DNA of 64,000 nucleotides from Rhabdophis nuchalis. Its lineage: Eukaryota > Chordata > Lepidosauria > Squamata > Natricidae. Positions within the stretch are counted from its first letter, which is position 1; each line of letters opens with the position of its first letter. The position numbers were made by a program, and so were the translations under genes. The DNA is taken from the NCBI GenBank assembly GCA_039707465.1, contig CM077647.1, forward strand, positions 43,647,110 to 43,711,109, in the 5' to 3' direction. A model generated the notes under the pieces. The model did no database searches. It saw nothing but the letters and a program-made list of their open reading frames with translations, and had not been told where the DNA came from. Shown here in pieces: positions 14,457-26,368 of the stretch.

Positions 14457-15004
14457 CATGTTACACAGATATAAAAAAGCATGCCTATATATAGTTCAGT
14501 TGTTCATTTAAATGAATGTACCAGAACATCAAACCACTGTCTTGCATAGTATAATTCCAATCATACATCATCAGTCATCTTTATTCTTTTATTAATATGT
14601 AAATGATATTAAATTGAGAGCTAGTTTGTTATATTGATTAAGCCTTTAATATACAAATTGTGAAACAGTATATTCTAGACCTTAGGCACAGAACCAGTTA
14701 GGTGGTCTTGGAGCATTTGCTTTTTTTTAGTCCTGGAATGGAGGCAAAGGCAAGCCAATTTTGAAAATTGTTCCAAAAATCTGCAGGGACTTGTCAAGGT
14801 GATCCCAAATAATCAGACATGATTCAAAGGAATTGCATTGCATTAGATTCAGATAACAGTTAAGAATTGCCATCACCTATTTGAACTGAGATAGGAAAGT
14901 GATCCACATATTAATGCTAGTAAGCCACACGCTAACACTTTTTTGAAGAATTTTATGCCCATGCCATATAGTTGAGAAACCAGGACACAACTCAGCAGAT
15001 AGTT

Positions 15005-15440
15005 TTGTCAATGCTTCTCTGAGTGAGGGGCTCCTACTGGCCACCTTGAAAGAGGTGGTGGTGAGGCCCCTCCTCAAGAAGCCCTCCCTGGACCCAGCTG
15101 TGTTGGCCAACTACCGTCCTGTCTCCAACCTTCGCTTTCTTGCGAAGGTTGTTGAGAGTGTGGTGGCGTGGCAGCTCCCTCAGCACCTGGAGGAAACTGT
15201 CTATCTGGACTCGTGCCAGTCCAGCTTCCGGCCTGGGAACAGCACAGAGACGGCATTGGTCGCGCTGGTGGATGATCTCTGGAGGGCTTGGGATAGGGGT
15301 TGTTCCTCTATCCTGGTCCTGTTAGACCTCTCAGCAGCTTTCAATACCATCGACCATGGTATCTTGTTGCACTGGCTGGAGGGGCTGGGGGTGGGGGGCA
15401 CCATTCTACGGTGGTTCTCCCCCTACCTCTCTGACCAGTC
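15005..15440 (+). mobile_element. L2 RT fragment cut by the duplication junction
   Basis: Translation from 15046 gives the L2 RT block [35 protein letters not shown] and [13 protein letters not shown], and stops at SPYLSDQS where the duplication breakpoint (15441-15446) joins it back to the start of the repeat unit. The 5' truncation is the same as in the copy at 16785, as expected if both derive from one insertion. Confidence 0.9.
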
Positions 15441-15585
15441 AGAGAGAGAAGCACCAATTGTGAGAGTTATTTAACCAGGAAGGGCAATGCAATAAACAGA
15501 GATCCCCTACAAATCCAACATATGCATTGCTGTAAATATGTCCCCAAAATCAGGTCCATGGTCATCATAGCAGACATAACATTTC

Positions 15586-15713
<128 letters not shown>

Positions 15714-16039
15714 TTATTACATTTATAAACCGCCCCCTCTCCCCAATGCTCCTCAGCACAGACATTGAAGCACTCCAAGGGAAAAAATGTCCATGCCCAC
15801 ATTAGAGACCTGTAGTGATAATGTTATATATGCTGCCTTTTATTATTAACTAAGAAAAGGATCCTGAGTGAACTTGACTCAGGAGAAAAAGTGCACACTC
15901 TGATTGCTTAGGTGGAATTGACCCCATGCACCAAGGAGGCAATTTTAAGCGTATTACAGGAGAAAAGCAAGTACATTTTTGGATAATTTATCCTAGAAAA
16001 TATTATATAGTCTAATTTGAAGTTAATTATCAATATGAC

Positions 16040-16242
16040 ATGGAGCTTGGTGGCACAGTGGCTAAACTGCAGTACTACAGTCTACCGCCTGGAGTTCGAT
16101 TCTGATGGTTCACTCAGCCTACCATCCTTCCAAGGTCTGTAAAATGAGAACCCAGATTGTTGAGGAAAATATGTTGACCCTGCATACTAAGAGTGTGTTG
16201 TAAAGTGGAGCTGTATATAAGTCTAAATGTTATTGCTATAAC
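16040..16242 (+). mobile_element. tRNA-derived squamate SINE, copy 2
   Basis: Duplicate of the SINE at 14254 with one change in the head (GAGCTTGG for GAGCCTGG). The A and B boxes and the tail are unchanged. Confidence 0.75.
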
Positions 16243-16784
16243 ATGTTACACAGATATAAAAAAGCATGCCTATATATAGTTCAGTTGTTCATTTAAATGA
16301 ATGTACCAGAACATCAAACCACTGTCTTGTATAGTATAATTCCAATCATACATCATCAGTCATCTTTATTCTTTTATTAATATGTAAATGATATTGAGAG
16401 CTAGTTTGTTATATTGATTAAGCCTTTAATATACAAATTGTGAAACAGTATATTCTAGACCTTAGGCACAAAACCAGTTAGGTGGTCTTGGAGCATTTGC
16501 TTTTTTTCAGTCCTGGAATGGAGGCAATGGCAAGCCAATTTTGAAAATTGTTCCAAAAATCTGCAGGGACTTGTCAAGGTGATCTCAAATAATCAGACAT
16601 GATTCAAAGGAATTGCATTGCATTAGATTCAGATAACAGTTAAGAATTGCCATCACCTATTTGAACTGAGATAGGAAAGTGATCCACATATTAATGCTAG
16701 TAAGCCACACGCTAACACTTTTTTGAAGAATTTTATGCCCATGCCATATAGTTGAGAAACCAGGACAAAACTCAGCAGATAGTT

Positions 16785-18415
16785 TTGTCAATGCTTCTCT
16801 GAGTGAGGGGTTCCTACTGGCCAGCTTGAAAGAGATGGTGGTGAGGCCCCTTCTCAAGAAGCTCTCCCTGGACCCAGCTGTGTTGGCCAACTACCGTCCT
16901 GTCTCCAACCTTCGCTTTCTTGCGAAGGTTGTTGAGAGTGTGGTGGCGTGGCAGCTCCCTCAGCACCTGGAGGAAACTGTCTATCTGGACTCGTGCCAGT
17001 CCAGCTTCCGGCCTGGGAACAGCACAGAGACGGCATTGGTCGCGCTGGTGGATGATCTCTGGAGGGCTTGGGATAGGGGTTGTTCCTCTATCCTGGTCCT
17101 GTTAGACCTCTCAGCAGCTTTCAATACCATCGACCATGGTATCTTGTTGCACTGGCTGGAGGGGCTGGGGGTGGGGGGCACCATTCTACGGTGGTTCTCC
17201 CCCTACCTCTCTGACCAGTCGTAATTTGTGCTGGCAGGAGGGCAGAGGTCGATGTCAAGGTGCCTCTCATGTGGGGTACCAAAGGGATCAGTCCTCTCGC
17301 CTCTCCTGTTTAACATCTACATGAAGCCGCTGGACGAGATCATCCGTGGTTTCGGGTTAGAGTTCCACCAGTACGCTGATGATACTCAGCTGTACATCTC
17401 TACCCCAGACCACCCCAACGATGCCATTGAAGTGATGTCCCGGTGTCTGGAGGCCATGCGAGTCTGGAAGGGGAGAAACAGGCTCCGACTCAACCAATCC
17501 AAGGCCGAGTGGCTGTGGCTTCTGGTGTCATGATATAGCCAGTTGGTACCATCTCTGGCTATTGGGGGTGAGTCATTGGCCCCTGCAGAGAGGGCTCGCA
17601 ACTTGAGTGTCCTCCTGGATTCTCTGCTGTCTCTAGAAGATCACATGACAGCCGTGGCCAGGGAGGCTTTTTATCAGGTCTGTCTGATATGCCAGTTGTG
17701 TCCCTTTCTGGATCATGACGCTTTGCGCACGGTCACTCAAGCCCTCGGCATCTCCTGCCTGGACTATTGTAATGCTCTCTACATGGGGCTTACCTTGAGG
17801 TGCACCCGGAGGCTCCAGCTAGTTCAGAATGCAGCCGCGCAGGGGATTCTGGGAGTGTCTAGATGCTCCCACATGACACCTCTCCTACAGGAGCTGCACT
17901 GGCTGCCTGTGGCTTTCCGGGTGCGCTTCAAGGTATTAGTAACCACCTTTAAAGCACTCCATGGCAAGGGACCTGGCTATCTGCAAGACCACCTCCTGCT
18001 ACCAAATGCCTCCCACCGTCCAGTTCACTCCCACAGAGAGGGCCTCCTCAGGGTGCCGTCGGCCAGGCAATGTCAATTGGCGACCCCAAGGGGGAGAGCC
18101 TTCTCTGTGGCAGCCCCCGCCCTCTGGAATGACCTACCCCCTGACCTTCATACGATCACAGGCCTACGCCTTTTCCGTCGGGCTTTGAAGACCCATCTGT
18201 TTCGAGCGGCTGGCCTGGCATAGTTTCTAAACTGGCATCCTTTTAAACGCTTTAGTTTTATATGGTTTTAGTAGGGATTTTAACAGGTTTTTGACAGGCT
18301 ATTCATTATTTAATGTATTTTAATAGGTTTTTAATTGCTTTCTATGTTTTTATTCGTGATTTTACTGCTGCCTGTACACCGCCCTGAGTCCCGGAGGGAC
18401 TGCATTTTAAATGCA
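16785..18415 (+). mobile_element. L2 LINE, 5'-truncated with complete 3' end
   Basis: The element starts at TTGTCAATGCTTCTC and extends to the ACCGCCCTGAGTCCCGGAGG box of the L2 3' UTR near 18400, with no long ATT tail. It belongs to an L2 subgroup with GILGVSRCSH, LLLPNASHRPVHSHREG and LFRAAGLA, shared with the copies at 22.7, 28.7 and 39.3 kb. Confidence 0.88.
16826..18223 (+). pseudogene. L2 ORF2 RT and C-terminal domain, two in-frame stops
   Basis: One frame covers RT and the C-terminal domain with only two stops. A TAA at about 17221 replaces the CAA (Gln) of sister copies in SQFVLAGGQ, a CpG-type change, and a TGA lies at about 17531. The catalytic YADDTQLY is intact (about 17375). The fingers and palm motifs [27 protein letters not shown] and [13 protein letters not shown] are all readable. 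The C-terminal block ends in the L-FRAAGLA motif. The endonuclease is missing through 5' truncation. Confidence 0.85.
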
Positions 18416-19048
18416 GACAAAAACTAAAGCAAATTAATATAAAGCAACATAAAGCAATATAAAGAAAATTAAAGAAATGAAGAAAAAAAGGGGAAAAGTC
18501 ACACAAAATAGAAAATAAATACATTAGGTTGACAACTTCTAGTATCTTACAATAAATTAGACATTTGTGTTTCCCTATTATTTCTCATCTATAAAATGCT
18601 TCTTGTGCTCAGATCCACAAAAATGTTTTCAGGCATTCTGAGTTTATACCTATTACATGGGATCTCAACCTGTCCTAGTGCAAGAGGTAGGCATATGAGT
18701 GGCAGGCATATGTTCTTACACACATCTCCATTGATGCAACTGGCATGTGCTTGTGCCCTCCACTTGTGCAAATGGAGCTTCGTGTGCAAATGGAGGGCCT
18801 TTGAGCAAATAAGGCTTGTGCTAATGCACGAAGTTTCACTCACGCAAACAGAGAGTGCTCCTACATAAAGCTCCATTCACGTAAATGTAATTTCATGCAT
18901 GAGCACCCCACTACTTACTCAAGTAGCACTTTGCACACAAGCACCCACTCAAACATATTCCTCTTGCACAATGGAGCTTTATGCACAAGTGCAAGAGCCC
19001 ACCGCTCACATAAGGGGAGCTTCATGCCACACAGCCCAATTTCCTACA
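18416..19048. other. No gene; degenerate repeat of ATGGAGCTT-type phrases
   Basis: From about 18720 to 19020, phrases such as TGTGCAAATGGAGCTT, GTGTGCAAATGGAGG and CACAATGGAGCTTTATG recur irregularly, suggesting an old, decayed minisatellite. The opposite-strand frames here (90 and 95 aa) are shadows of this repeat. Confidence 0.45.
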
Positions 19049-19764
19049 GGCTGAGGCAGTGGCGTAGCGTGGGTTGTCAGCACCCGGGACAAGGCAAGTA
19101 ATTTGCGCCCCCTAACCCTCCCCCAGATAGTCCCTTGCTCCGCTTTCAAACCACAATAAAAGTGGAAAGAGACGGAAAAGTGCGCGCATCGGGGGCGGGG
19201 GGAGCGGGAGGGGACGCCCTGTGCGGGGAGGGGGCGCAGCGCTGGAGGGTCCCGGGGGGAAAGGGTGGGGGCGGAGGGGGATGAGGAGCGGAAGGGGGTG
19301 TCTGGCGGGGGGGCGTTCCTCCTCCCCCCTCCTCCTGCTCGGCCGGGGTGTCAATTTGCAGCGGCAGCTCCTCCTCCGCCTCCTTCCCGGCCCCTCGCTC
19401 GCATTCTCGACCCTCCCCGGGTGGGCTGAGCAGGGGATCCCTCCAGCCGCCGGAGCGAGCGACTTCCACCCGGGCTCTCTCCGCCGCCTCCGCCCAGGCT
19501 TCCCCGTTCGGCGCCGCCTGGCCTTTTCCCGCCTCTCCGTGCTCCCTCGACGCCGCAGGAGGGGAAGCTCCATGGCGCCTCCGCCTCCCTTCCTGCGAGT
19601 GTCAAAACTTTGTCTGGGCAGTGGCGGCGGCGGCGGGACGGGGCTGAGGCGGGAGGCCAGCCTGAGGCAGGCGGGGTGTGCGGTGCGAGCGCGCCCCCCC
19701 AGATGTTGCGCCCGGTGCGGCTGGCCCCCCCCTGCACCCCCCACGCTATGCCTCTGGGCTGAGG
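19049..19764. mobile_element. hAT-type element filled with a CpG-rich captured segment
   Basis: GGCTGAGG at 19049-19056 and 19757-19764 is a perfect 8-bp target duplication. The 700-bp insert has imperfect inverted ends: CAGTGGCGTAGCGTGGG on the left, and CAGAGGCATAGCGTGGG on the right read in reverse complement. Both point to a hAT transposon. The inside is extremely G+C and CpG rich, unlike everything around it, and looks like a vertebrate CpG-island promoter with 5' UTR. No transposase is present. Capture of gene 5' DNA by a non-autonomous DNA transposon (a Pack-type element) is the simplest reading. Confidence 0.75.
19112..19189 (-). CDS. Possible captured first exon with signal-peptide-like start
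   Basis: Inside the CpG-rich hAT insert, the minus strand has an ATG (19187-19189) opening a 25-codon frame, MRALFRLFPLLLWFESGARD and a few more residues. It has a basic start, a Leu/Phe-rich core and a small-residue end, like a secretory signal peptide. It lies at the 3' side of the GC-rich block, where a first coding exon would sit after a 5' UTR. It is also the end of a longer 226-codon frame whose upstream part is Arg/Pro/Gly low complexity and probably not coding. I do not recognise the gene, and the match to a signal peptide could be chance. Confidence 0.25.
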   Translation of the reverse strand: MRALFRLFPLLLWFESGARDYLGEG

Positions 19765-19949
19765 CCCAGTAGTGGGCTATGGTTGAGGACACTTGATCTA
19801 TTCCATTATCTCAATATGGCATATCTACCATAATGATTTTTAATATATAAATTAATCTTGACTTTATTGTGTCCAAATTATCTACAACAACCAAATCTGT
19901 GGTGATACCTGTAACTCCAAAAGCTATCTATTTCTCAGCAGTCCCCATT

Positions 19950-21170
19950 CTTTCATCTAAACCAAGCAGAAAGTTGCAAAATACAATTTCAAATAAGGTA
20001 AATCCAGTCCTTCTCTTTGCATGATGATGATGGTGTTATCCATTCCAACTCTTGGCAATTCTATTGGCCAGATCCCTCTACATCTTCCAAAATTGCATTA
20101 CTTCTTTGAATTGTTCTATGCTCTGGTTGGTGTCAGCTTTGCTGGTGTTTGTTTCTTATAACACCTGATATTTAACTCATCTTTTTTCCCTCTCAAACAA
20201 ATTCACATATATCCTTCTGCCACTATTTAAATTGTGCATCACTTGTCAAAACAGGTATTTCTGAAACAAAAATACCATTCTACATGAGACATTCATTTTT
20301 ATCACAGAAATTCTCGCCAGCAATGGCAGCTGTAATTTCTCTCATATTAACATATATTTTTAATTTAATTCCATATTTTAACATAGTTATTTTGGAATAA
20401 CATACAATTCATATTTGTCACGGTGATACTCACATATTTCATCTTCTTCTCAATCTTAAAACCTGTTTTATTTATCAGATCTGTTTGATGCTCTACTTTA
20501 ACATTTTTTGTTAACATCTTCATCTTTTTCTTATCAATCTTGAAATCTGCTACTTCATCAATTTTTTTTAATTTATCCATTTATATTTCAAATTCCTTTA
20601 AAAGATCTTCCAAAATCAACAGGATGTTATCTGCCAAAACCCTTAATTTACAAGTTTCTTTTTAATTTTTCATCTACAAGTCTCTCATCTTATATCTGTA
20701 TTAAATATTTGAAAAACAAAATAAACAAAAGCAGAGAAAGTGGAATTCTTGTCTTGTTCTTTTTTGTATCCTACAGGATTTTGTTAGATTTTTAAACAAT
20801 TATTTATATTTGATTTGTATAAATCAGTCTTATCTATCATATGAGGTTCTCTCCAAAATTCCTGTCTTTCAAAATGAAGATATGGACAAGAAAACCCAAT
20901 TCACACTGTGAAAGACTGCTGCATTTAACAAAATCAACGTAGCTTGTTTTTCATTATGTTTTTCCAAATATTACATTAGAAATGTCCAGCAGATTTCTAA
21001 CATTGTCCTTTAATAGAGACCCACATTGATGCTCATGAATACAGTTTTGCAAAATTACTTTCACTTTAATGGCCTAAAAGGCCATGAACTTAGTTTAAAC
21101 ACAGTTCAAATTGTCCCCGTTAAAATCCCCCCCACCTTAATACTTTCATCTTAAGTGCCACTCTGTGTTT
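19950..21170 (-). pseudogene. Degenerate L1 ORF2 (reverse transcriptase region)
   Basis: Minus-strand reading with many stops shows L1 RT blocks in order: a degenerate SVNWVFL (from DSVNWDFL) near 20900, KRTRQE (from KGTRQG) near 20770, KLRVLADNILLILE (from FADDxLL) near 20640, KTGFKIEKKMKYVSITVTN near 20450 and NNYVKIWN near 20370. These are followed by WQKDICEFV-EGKK near 20220. The catalytic FADD is changed to LADN. The order and spacing match L1 ORF2 from RT motif A into the thumb. Both ends are lost and no 3' tail is seen. It is an old dead copy. Confidence 0.7.
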
Positions 21171-22131
21171 CAGTCAACATCACAGTCTGGCTCATATTAC
21201 TTCATCCTTATTTGTACAGTCCAATGTCTGCATTGTTTAAAAGTAAACAGAAAATATTCTGAAGAAAGTTCAGTTCATTTGTCTAATTTAATTCCAATTT
21301 GTCCAAAAGCACTTTCACCAAAAAATAACTTTTCACAATTACTGTCTCCTTCATCAATTTTAAATTTTCTTATATTATCTTCTGGTAAAGTCTGTTGCCA
21401 AAAGTTTTTAAGATTTTAAAACCTTTTTAAATTTTTCCCTTTTGTAATCTAGAAAAAAAAATCTCACTAAGTAGAATTTAGTTACATTCAAAAATGGTTA
21501 AGAAAAGGTTAATGCAAACTTATATCTATATAGGCAGTATCTGAAGGAGATGGGCATTTAAGGTCTAGGAAATATATATGAATGAATGAATGACTGAATT
21601 AATTAATTAATTAATTAATTAATTAATTAATTAATTATATATGGCTGTGGGTTTTATTGGAATACCTTGATTACCATATGCTCAATTCACAAGCTGCCTG
21701 CAAAACTTCAGCTGCTACCATCTATCACGTAGAGCAAGTATATGGAGTGCAAGTGGGAAATCTCATGATCTCTCTTTTTTCCAGAGAGACTTTGGCAGCA
21801 GAATTTACCTGGCCACTGTTCTCTGCTTCAAGGCCATCCCAACTCCTTCATGGCCATCCAGCTCATCATGAATGGTCACCAGAAGTTCCTTAAATTTTGA
21901 ATTCAGAGAACATCAAATTGTAGTAATTGTAGTAATACATAAAACAAACAAGGCCTATAGCTTCAACAATTAGTCAAAGAGCCATTTGATTCTATGCTTT
22001 GATATTAAAAGCATGCTGAAATAAAAAAAACAAAAAACTACTGAACCAAAAGAGAAAGTAAGTCTTGGAATAAGGTTTTGTTTTGTTTTAAGAATTTAAT
22101 TTAATTTAAATAATTAGGTTTTCTTGTATGT
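21171..22131. other. No gene seen; (AATT)n at about 21597-21637
   Basis: A run of about ten TTAA units and flanking AT-rich DNA. The 78-codon frame starting at 21657 has no recognised motif. Confidence 0.45.
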
Positions 22132-22132
22132 G

Positions 22133-22296
22133 TACCAGTGGTGATTTGCCAATTTTGTTACTACCAGTTTGGGCATGCTCGCACATGTGACACTGCTGTG
22201 CATGTGCAGAAGCGTCCATGTGGGTGGGCAGAGCCTCCCACCACTGCTACTACCAGTTCACCTGATCCAGGCTGAACCAGCAGCAACCCAACTCTG
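22133..22296. mobile_element. hAT-type MITE remnant (probable)
   Basis: The segment starts CAGTGGTGATTTGCCAATTT and ends near CAGCAACCCAACTCTG, an imperfect inverted pair of the CAGTGGTGGGTT hAT type. Its body has the ACTACCAGTT and GGGCGGGCAGAGCC-like phrases also seen in the hAT pieces near 5.0 and 47.2 kb. The flanking 8 bases no longer match perfectly. Confidence 0.5.
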
Positions 22297-22670
22297 ATAT
22301 ATGCCAACCTTAATTGAAGAATTCATTCTATGTTAAAAGAATGACTGGTCCTATTGAACATTCCAATAGATACATAAAATCATTCTTCCACTGAAATAAA
22401 TAGAAACATGGAAAAATTATCTTCCAGGACAGGTGAAATTTTAAAAAAGACGTAGCACAGCAGATCTCTCTGCCACTTAGAAGACCCTTATTCAGAAATA
22501 TGCCAATGGGTATGCAAAACAATGTATGTCACTTTTATTAATTTCATTTCTTCAATTCCATTGACAGAGTTTGATTACAGAAGAAACTAGCAAGGACAGG
22601 CATCAACAGTGCCTTCTGTAATAATGAAGAATTTGCAGCGATGATAAGAATGGGTTGCCATGGGTCAAGT
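22297..22670. other. No gene or element recognised
   Basis: Short unique-looking interval between a hAT remnant and an L2. Confidence 0.5.
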
Positions 22671-24214
22671 TTCGAGTTTCAAGTTTATTACATTTTTATA
22701 CCGCCCTATCTCCCTGATGGGACTCAGGGAGGTGCACAGGAAATAATAAAAACGACAACAATACATACAATAGAAATATTAAAAATAGATTAAATTTGAA
22801 ACCTGTGCTAAAATTATCATAAGAACCCTACTAAAATCACATTTAAAACTATACCAGGCCGGCTGCATGAAATAAGTGTGTTTTTAATGCCCGACGGAAG
22901 AGGCGCAGGTCTGTGATAGTACAGAGGTCGGGGGGCAGGTCATTCCAGAGGGCGGGAGCTGCCACAGAGAAGGCTATCCCCTGGGAGTCGCCAGCCGGCA
23001 TTGTCCGGCAGATGGTACCCTGAGGAGGCCCTCCCTGTGGGAGCGGACAGGTCAAAGGGAGGTATGTGGTAGGAGGCAGTCCCGCAAGTAACCAGGTCCC
23101 ATGCCATGGAGTGCTTTAAAGATGGTTACTAACACCTTGAAGCGCACCCTGAAGGCCACAGGTAGCCAGTGCAGCTCATGCAGGAGAGGTGTTACATGGG
23201 AATATCTCAAGACTCCTGAAATCCCCCGCGCAGCCGCATTCTGAACTAGCTGGAGCCTCCGAGTGCACCTCAAGGGAAGCCCAATGTAGAGAGTGTTACA
23301 ATAGTCCAGGCGGAAGATGAGGGATTGAGTGACTGTGCGTAGGGCGCCACGATCTAGAAAGGGATGCAACTGGCGTATCAGGTGAACCTGATAATCTGCG
23401 GTTATCTGCGGATGCGATAAGAGCGGAAAGATAATCACATTTTGCCGCTCTTATCGCCACAAGGTAGGTCCACAAATGCGACCTTACTCATGTCCGGTCA
23501 GATTCAGAGCGAGTGGACCTCCAAATGCTCTCTAGGCATCTCTTTCGGCGCTTCACCACCCTCAGCTCCTCCGAGAACCAAGAGCCAAGGTGGATCGACG
23601 CCGAGTGAGAGGCTGCAAGGGCATGACCCGATCCAGGGCCCCCATGGCCTCACTATTCCAGGCCTCCATTAAGTCCTCAGTCGAGTTGTGGGTCAGGGTC
23701 TCAGGTATAGGCCTAAGCTCTGTCTGGAACCTCTCCGTGTCCATCAGGTGACTGGGGCGGAACCATCTTGACATTTCTGGTTCCACCTTCCCGTGGTGGA
23801 GTGTAGCAGTTGGAAAGCCGGAGGAGAAAGTGATCTGTCCATGACAGGGGTGTGATGACTATTTCCCTTAATCCAAGATCACTCGTCCACTGGCCGGAGA
23901 CAAAAACTAAATCCAGCGTGTGTCCCCCGGTGTGAGTGGGGTCATGAATTAATTGGGTCAGGTCCATGGCCGTCATGGAAGCCATGAACTCCCAGGCCAT
24001 CTCGGATGTTTTGCCTACTGATGGCAGATTGAATTCCCCATGACTAGCAGCCTGGGGGTATCATCCGCTACCTCAGCTATCACATCGAGAAGCTCGGGTA
24101 GGGTTGCTGATACGTAGCGGGGAGCCAGGTACACAATCAGTAAGCCCAGCTGCCTCCCATGGCCCCACTTCACGTATAGGGACTCACAGCCAGCTGTCTG
24201 CGGCACAGCGGTCT
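22671..24214 (-). mobile_element. L2 LINE (outer copy), 3' part, internally deleted
   Basis: From the 3' UTR box at about 22700 (ACCGCCCTATCTCCC on plus), the minus strand reads the C-terminal domain up to VHLIRQLHPFLDRG (about 23400). It then jumps, at a GATAATCTGCGGTTATCTGC junction near 23400-23430, into the endonuclease-RT linker (LAPWFSEELR-type block) and the endonuclease. Legible endonuclease pieces are LGLLIVYLAPRYVSA-LPELLDV, LIHDPTHTGGHTLDLVFVSGQW and LSWTDHFLL. The RT core, with the SAAFD and YADD motifs, is gone. It stops at GGTCT (24210-24214), where another L2 inserted, and resumes at 26369. Confidence 0.8.
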
Positions 24215-26368
24215 ATAGTAGTTATAGTTTATAGTTGATTAAATTTATATACCGCACCCTTTCCCCGAAGGTACTCGGGGTGGTGCACAGGCAATTTAAA
24301 ACATATATAAATATAACAAGATACAAAATATAAAACCAGATTAAATTAACCCTGTGCTAAAAATATTTAAATATATTAAAACAATATCCCTAAAAGCCAA
24401 TTTAAAACAATTTAAGTGCAGATTATAGGCTGGGTGATGTAAGTTAGGCCAGGCCAGCCTATTGGAAAAAATAGGTTTTCAGATTCTGACGGAAGGAGCA
24501 GAGGTCCATGGTCGTTCTCAGTTCGGGGGGTAAGTCGTTCCAGAGAGTTGGGCCCACCACAGAGAAGGCCCTTCCCCTGGGCATCGCCCACTGGCATTGC
24601 CTTGTGGACGGCACCCGGAGAAGTCCTTCTCTGTGGGAGCGAATCGGCCAAAGGGATGTATAGGGCAGGATGCGATCCTGAAGATAACTAGGTCCCGTGC
24701 CATGGAGCGCTTTAAAGATGATAGTCAACACCTTGAAGCGCACCTGAAAGACCAAAGGCAGACAGTGCAGCTCACGCAAGAGCGTTGTTACATGGGAGCT
24801 CCCATAATTGCCTGCACGGCTGCGTTCTGGACTAACTGCAGTCTACGGGTGCACCTCAAGGGGAGCCCCATGTAGAGAGCATTACAGTAGTCTATCTGGG
24901 ATGTCACGAGCGCATGAGTGACTGTGCGACGGGCATCCTGGTCCAATAAGGGCCGCAACTGAGGAACCAGGCGAACACGGTAGAACGCCCCCCTGGCCAC
25001 GGCCGGCAAATGGTCTTCTAATGACAGCCTGGTATCCAGGAGGACGCCGGATGGTATAAACTGGTCGTACTGGGACACCGGAAACCACAGCCACTCCATC
25101 TTGGAAGGGTTGAGTCTGAGTCTGTTCCTTCCCATCCAGACCCGCACGGCTTCCAGACACCGGGACATCACTTCGACGGCATCGTTAGGGTGGTTTGGGG
25201 TAGATATATACAGCTGTGTATCATCAGCATAGAGGTGGTACTCTATCCCAAAACCACGGATGATCTCAGCCAGCGGCTTCATACATGTGTTGAACAGGAG
25301 CGGCAAGAGGACTGACCCCTGAGGCACCCCACAAGTGAGTGGTCTCGAGGTCGACCTCTGCCCTCCTGCCAACACAAATTGCGATCAGCAGGAGAGGTAA
25401 GAGGAGAACCACCGAAAAACGGTGCCCCTCACCCCCAACCCCTCCAGCCGATGCAATAGGATACCATGGTCGATGGTATCAAAAGCCGCTGAGAGATCTA
25501 ACAGGACCAGGATGGAGAAACAACCCCCATCTCTGGCCCTCCAGAGATCATCCACCAACGCGACCAATGCCGTCTCGGTGCTGTGTCCAGGCCGGAAGCC
25601 GGACTGGTGCGGGTCCAAATAATCAATTTCCTCCAGGTGGCGAGGAAACTGTTGCGCCACCACACTCTCTACAATCTTCGCCAAAAAGTGAAGGTTGGAG
25701 ACCGGACGATAATTTACTAACAATGCTGGGTTAAGGGAGGCCAGCAAGAACCCCTCACTCAGAGAAGCATTCACAAGTTCCTGGAGCCAGCCTCGTGTAA
25801 CCTCCCAGGATGCCAGTACAAGCCAGGAGGGACACGGGTCCAATAAACATGTGGTGGCTTCCAGTTGCCTACGCAACCTGTCCATATCGTCGGAAGTAAC
25901 AGAGTCAAACTCCTCCCATAATGGTATCTCAAGACCTGCGTCCGTTAATCCCTCCAGACCACTTTCGGTGGAGGCCAATTCGCTCCGGATCTGAGTGATT
26001 TTATCCTGCAGATACTCTCCAAATTCCTCTGCTCTGCCCTGCAACGGGGCTTCCTGTGGCCTCCGTTGAAGGAGGGAGCGGGTCACCCCGAACAGGGGGC
26101 AGGACGGTTATCTGCGGACACAATAAGAGTGGCACAGTAATGACGTTTGGCCACCCTTATCGCCACAAGGTAAGTCCTCAACTGGGCTCTTGCCTGTGTT
26201 CGGTCAGATTCGGACTGTGTACACCTCCATCTACTCTCTAGGCGTCTCTTGCGGCGTTTCATCACCCTCAGCTCCTCAGTAAACCAAGGGGCCTGGGTGA
26301 CTCGCCGCTGCATGAGAGGCCGCAAGGGCGCGACCCGGTCCAAGGCCCCGGCAGCCGCAGTACTCCAT
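24215..26368 (-). mobile_element. L2 LINE inserted into another L2
   Basis: GGTCT flanks the insert on both sides (24210-24214 and 26369-26373), a 5-bp duplication. Removing the insert joins the outer L2 within its endonuclease. The inserted copy begins ATGGAGTACTGCGGC in the endonuclease-RT linker, exactly the start used by the plus-strand L2 at 10299. It ends in an L2 3' UTR (ACCGCACCCTTTCCCCG box on plus) and a TATAGTTATAG-type tail at 24215-24235. Confidence 0.85.
24459..26343 (-). pseudogene. L2 ORF2 RT of the inner copy, frameshifted
   Basis: It reads in three pieces. 26343-26083 is the linker (LDRVAPLRPL, APWFTEELRVMKRRKR). 26086-25385 gives RT fingers and palm ([64 protein letters not shown]). 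25375-24459 gives [42 protein letters not shown] and the C-terminal domain. A short deletion removes the KEAVMKPLLKKPS block near 25735, and a stop at SSYLS breaks the frame. The catalytic Asp residues are intact, but the copy is not functional. Confidence 0.82.

Larger units (their letters stand above)
13698..15440 (+). repeat. Tandem duplication, copy 1 (about 1.75 kb)
   Basis: From GCACCAATTGTGAG (13702) to CTGACCAGTC (15440) this block is almost identical to 15451-17220. The offset is 1749 at the left edge and 1780 at the right edge; the microsatellite accounts for the difference. The block carries (AAT)n, an L2-like 3'-tail scrap, a tRNA-type SINE and an L2 5'-truncated RT piece. Only a few scattered substitutions and one small indel separate the copies, so the duplication is young. 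This copy ends inside the L2 RT. Confidence 0.92.

Noticed and set aside
19112..19792. Full 226-codon frame as a real protein
   Set aside because: Most of it is Arg/Pro/Gly low complexity, expected in any frame of a CpG island, and it runs across the transposon end into flanking DNA.
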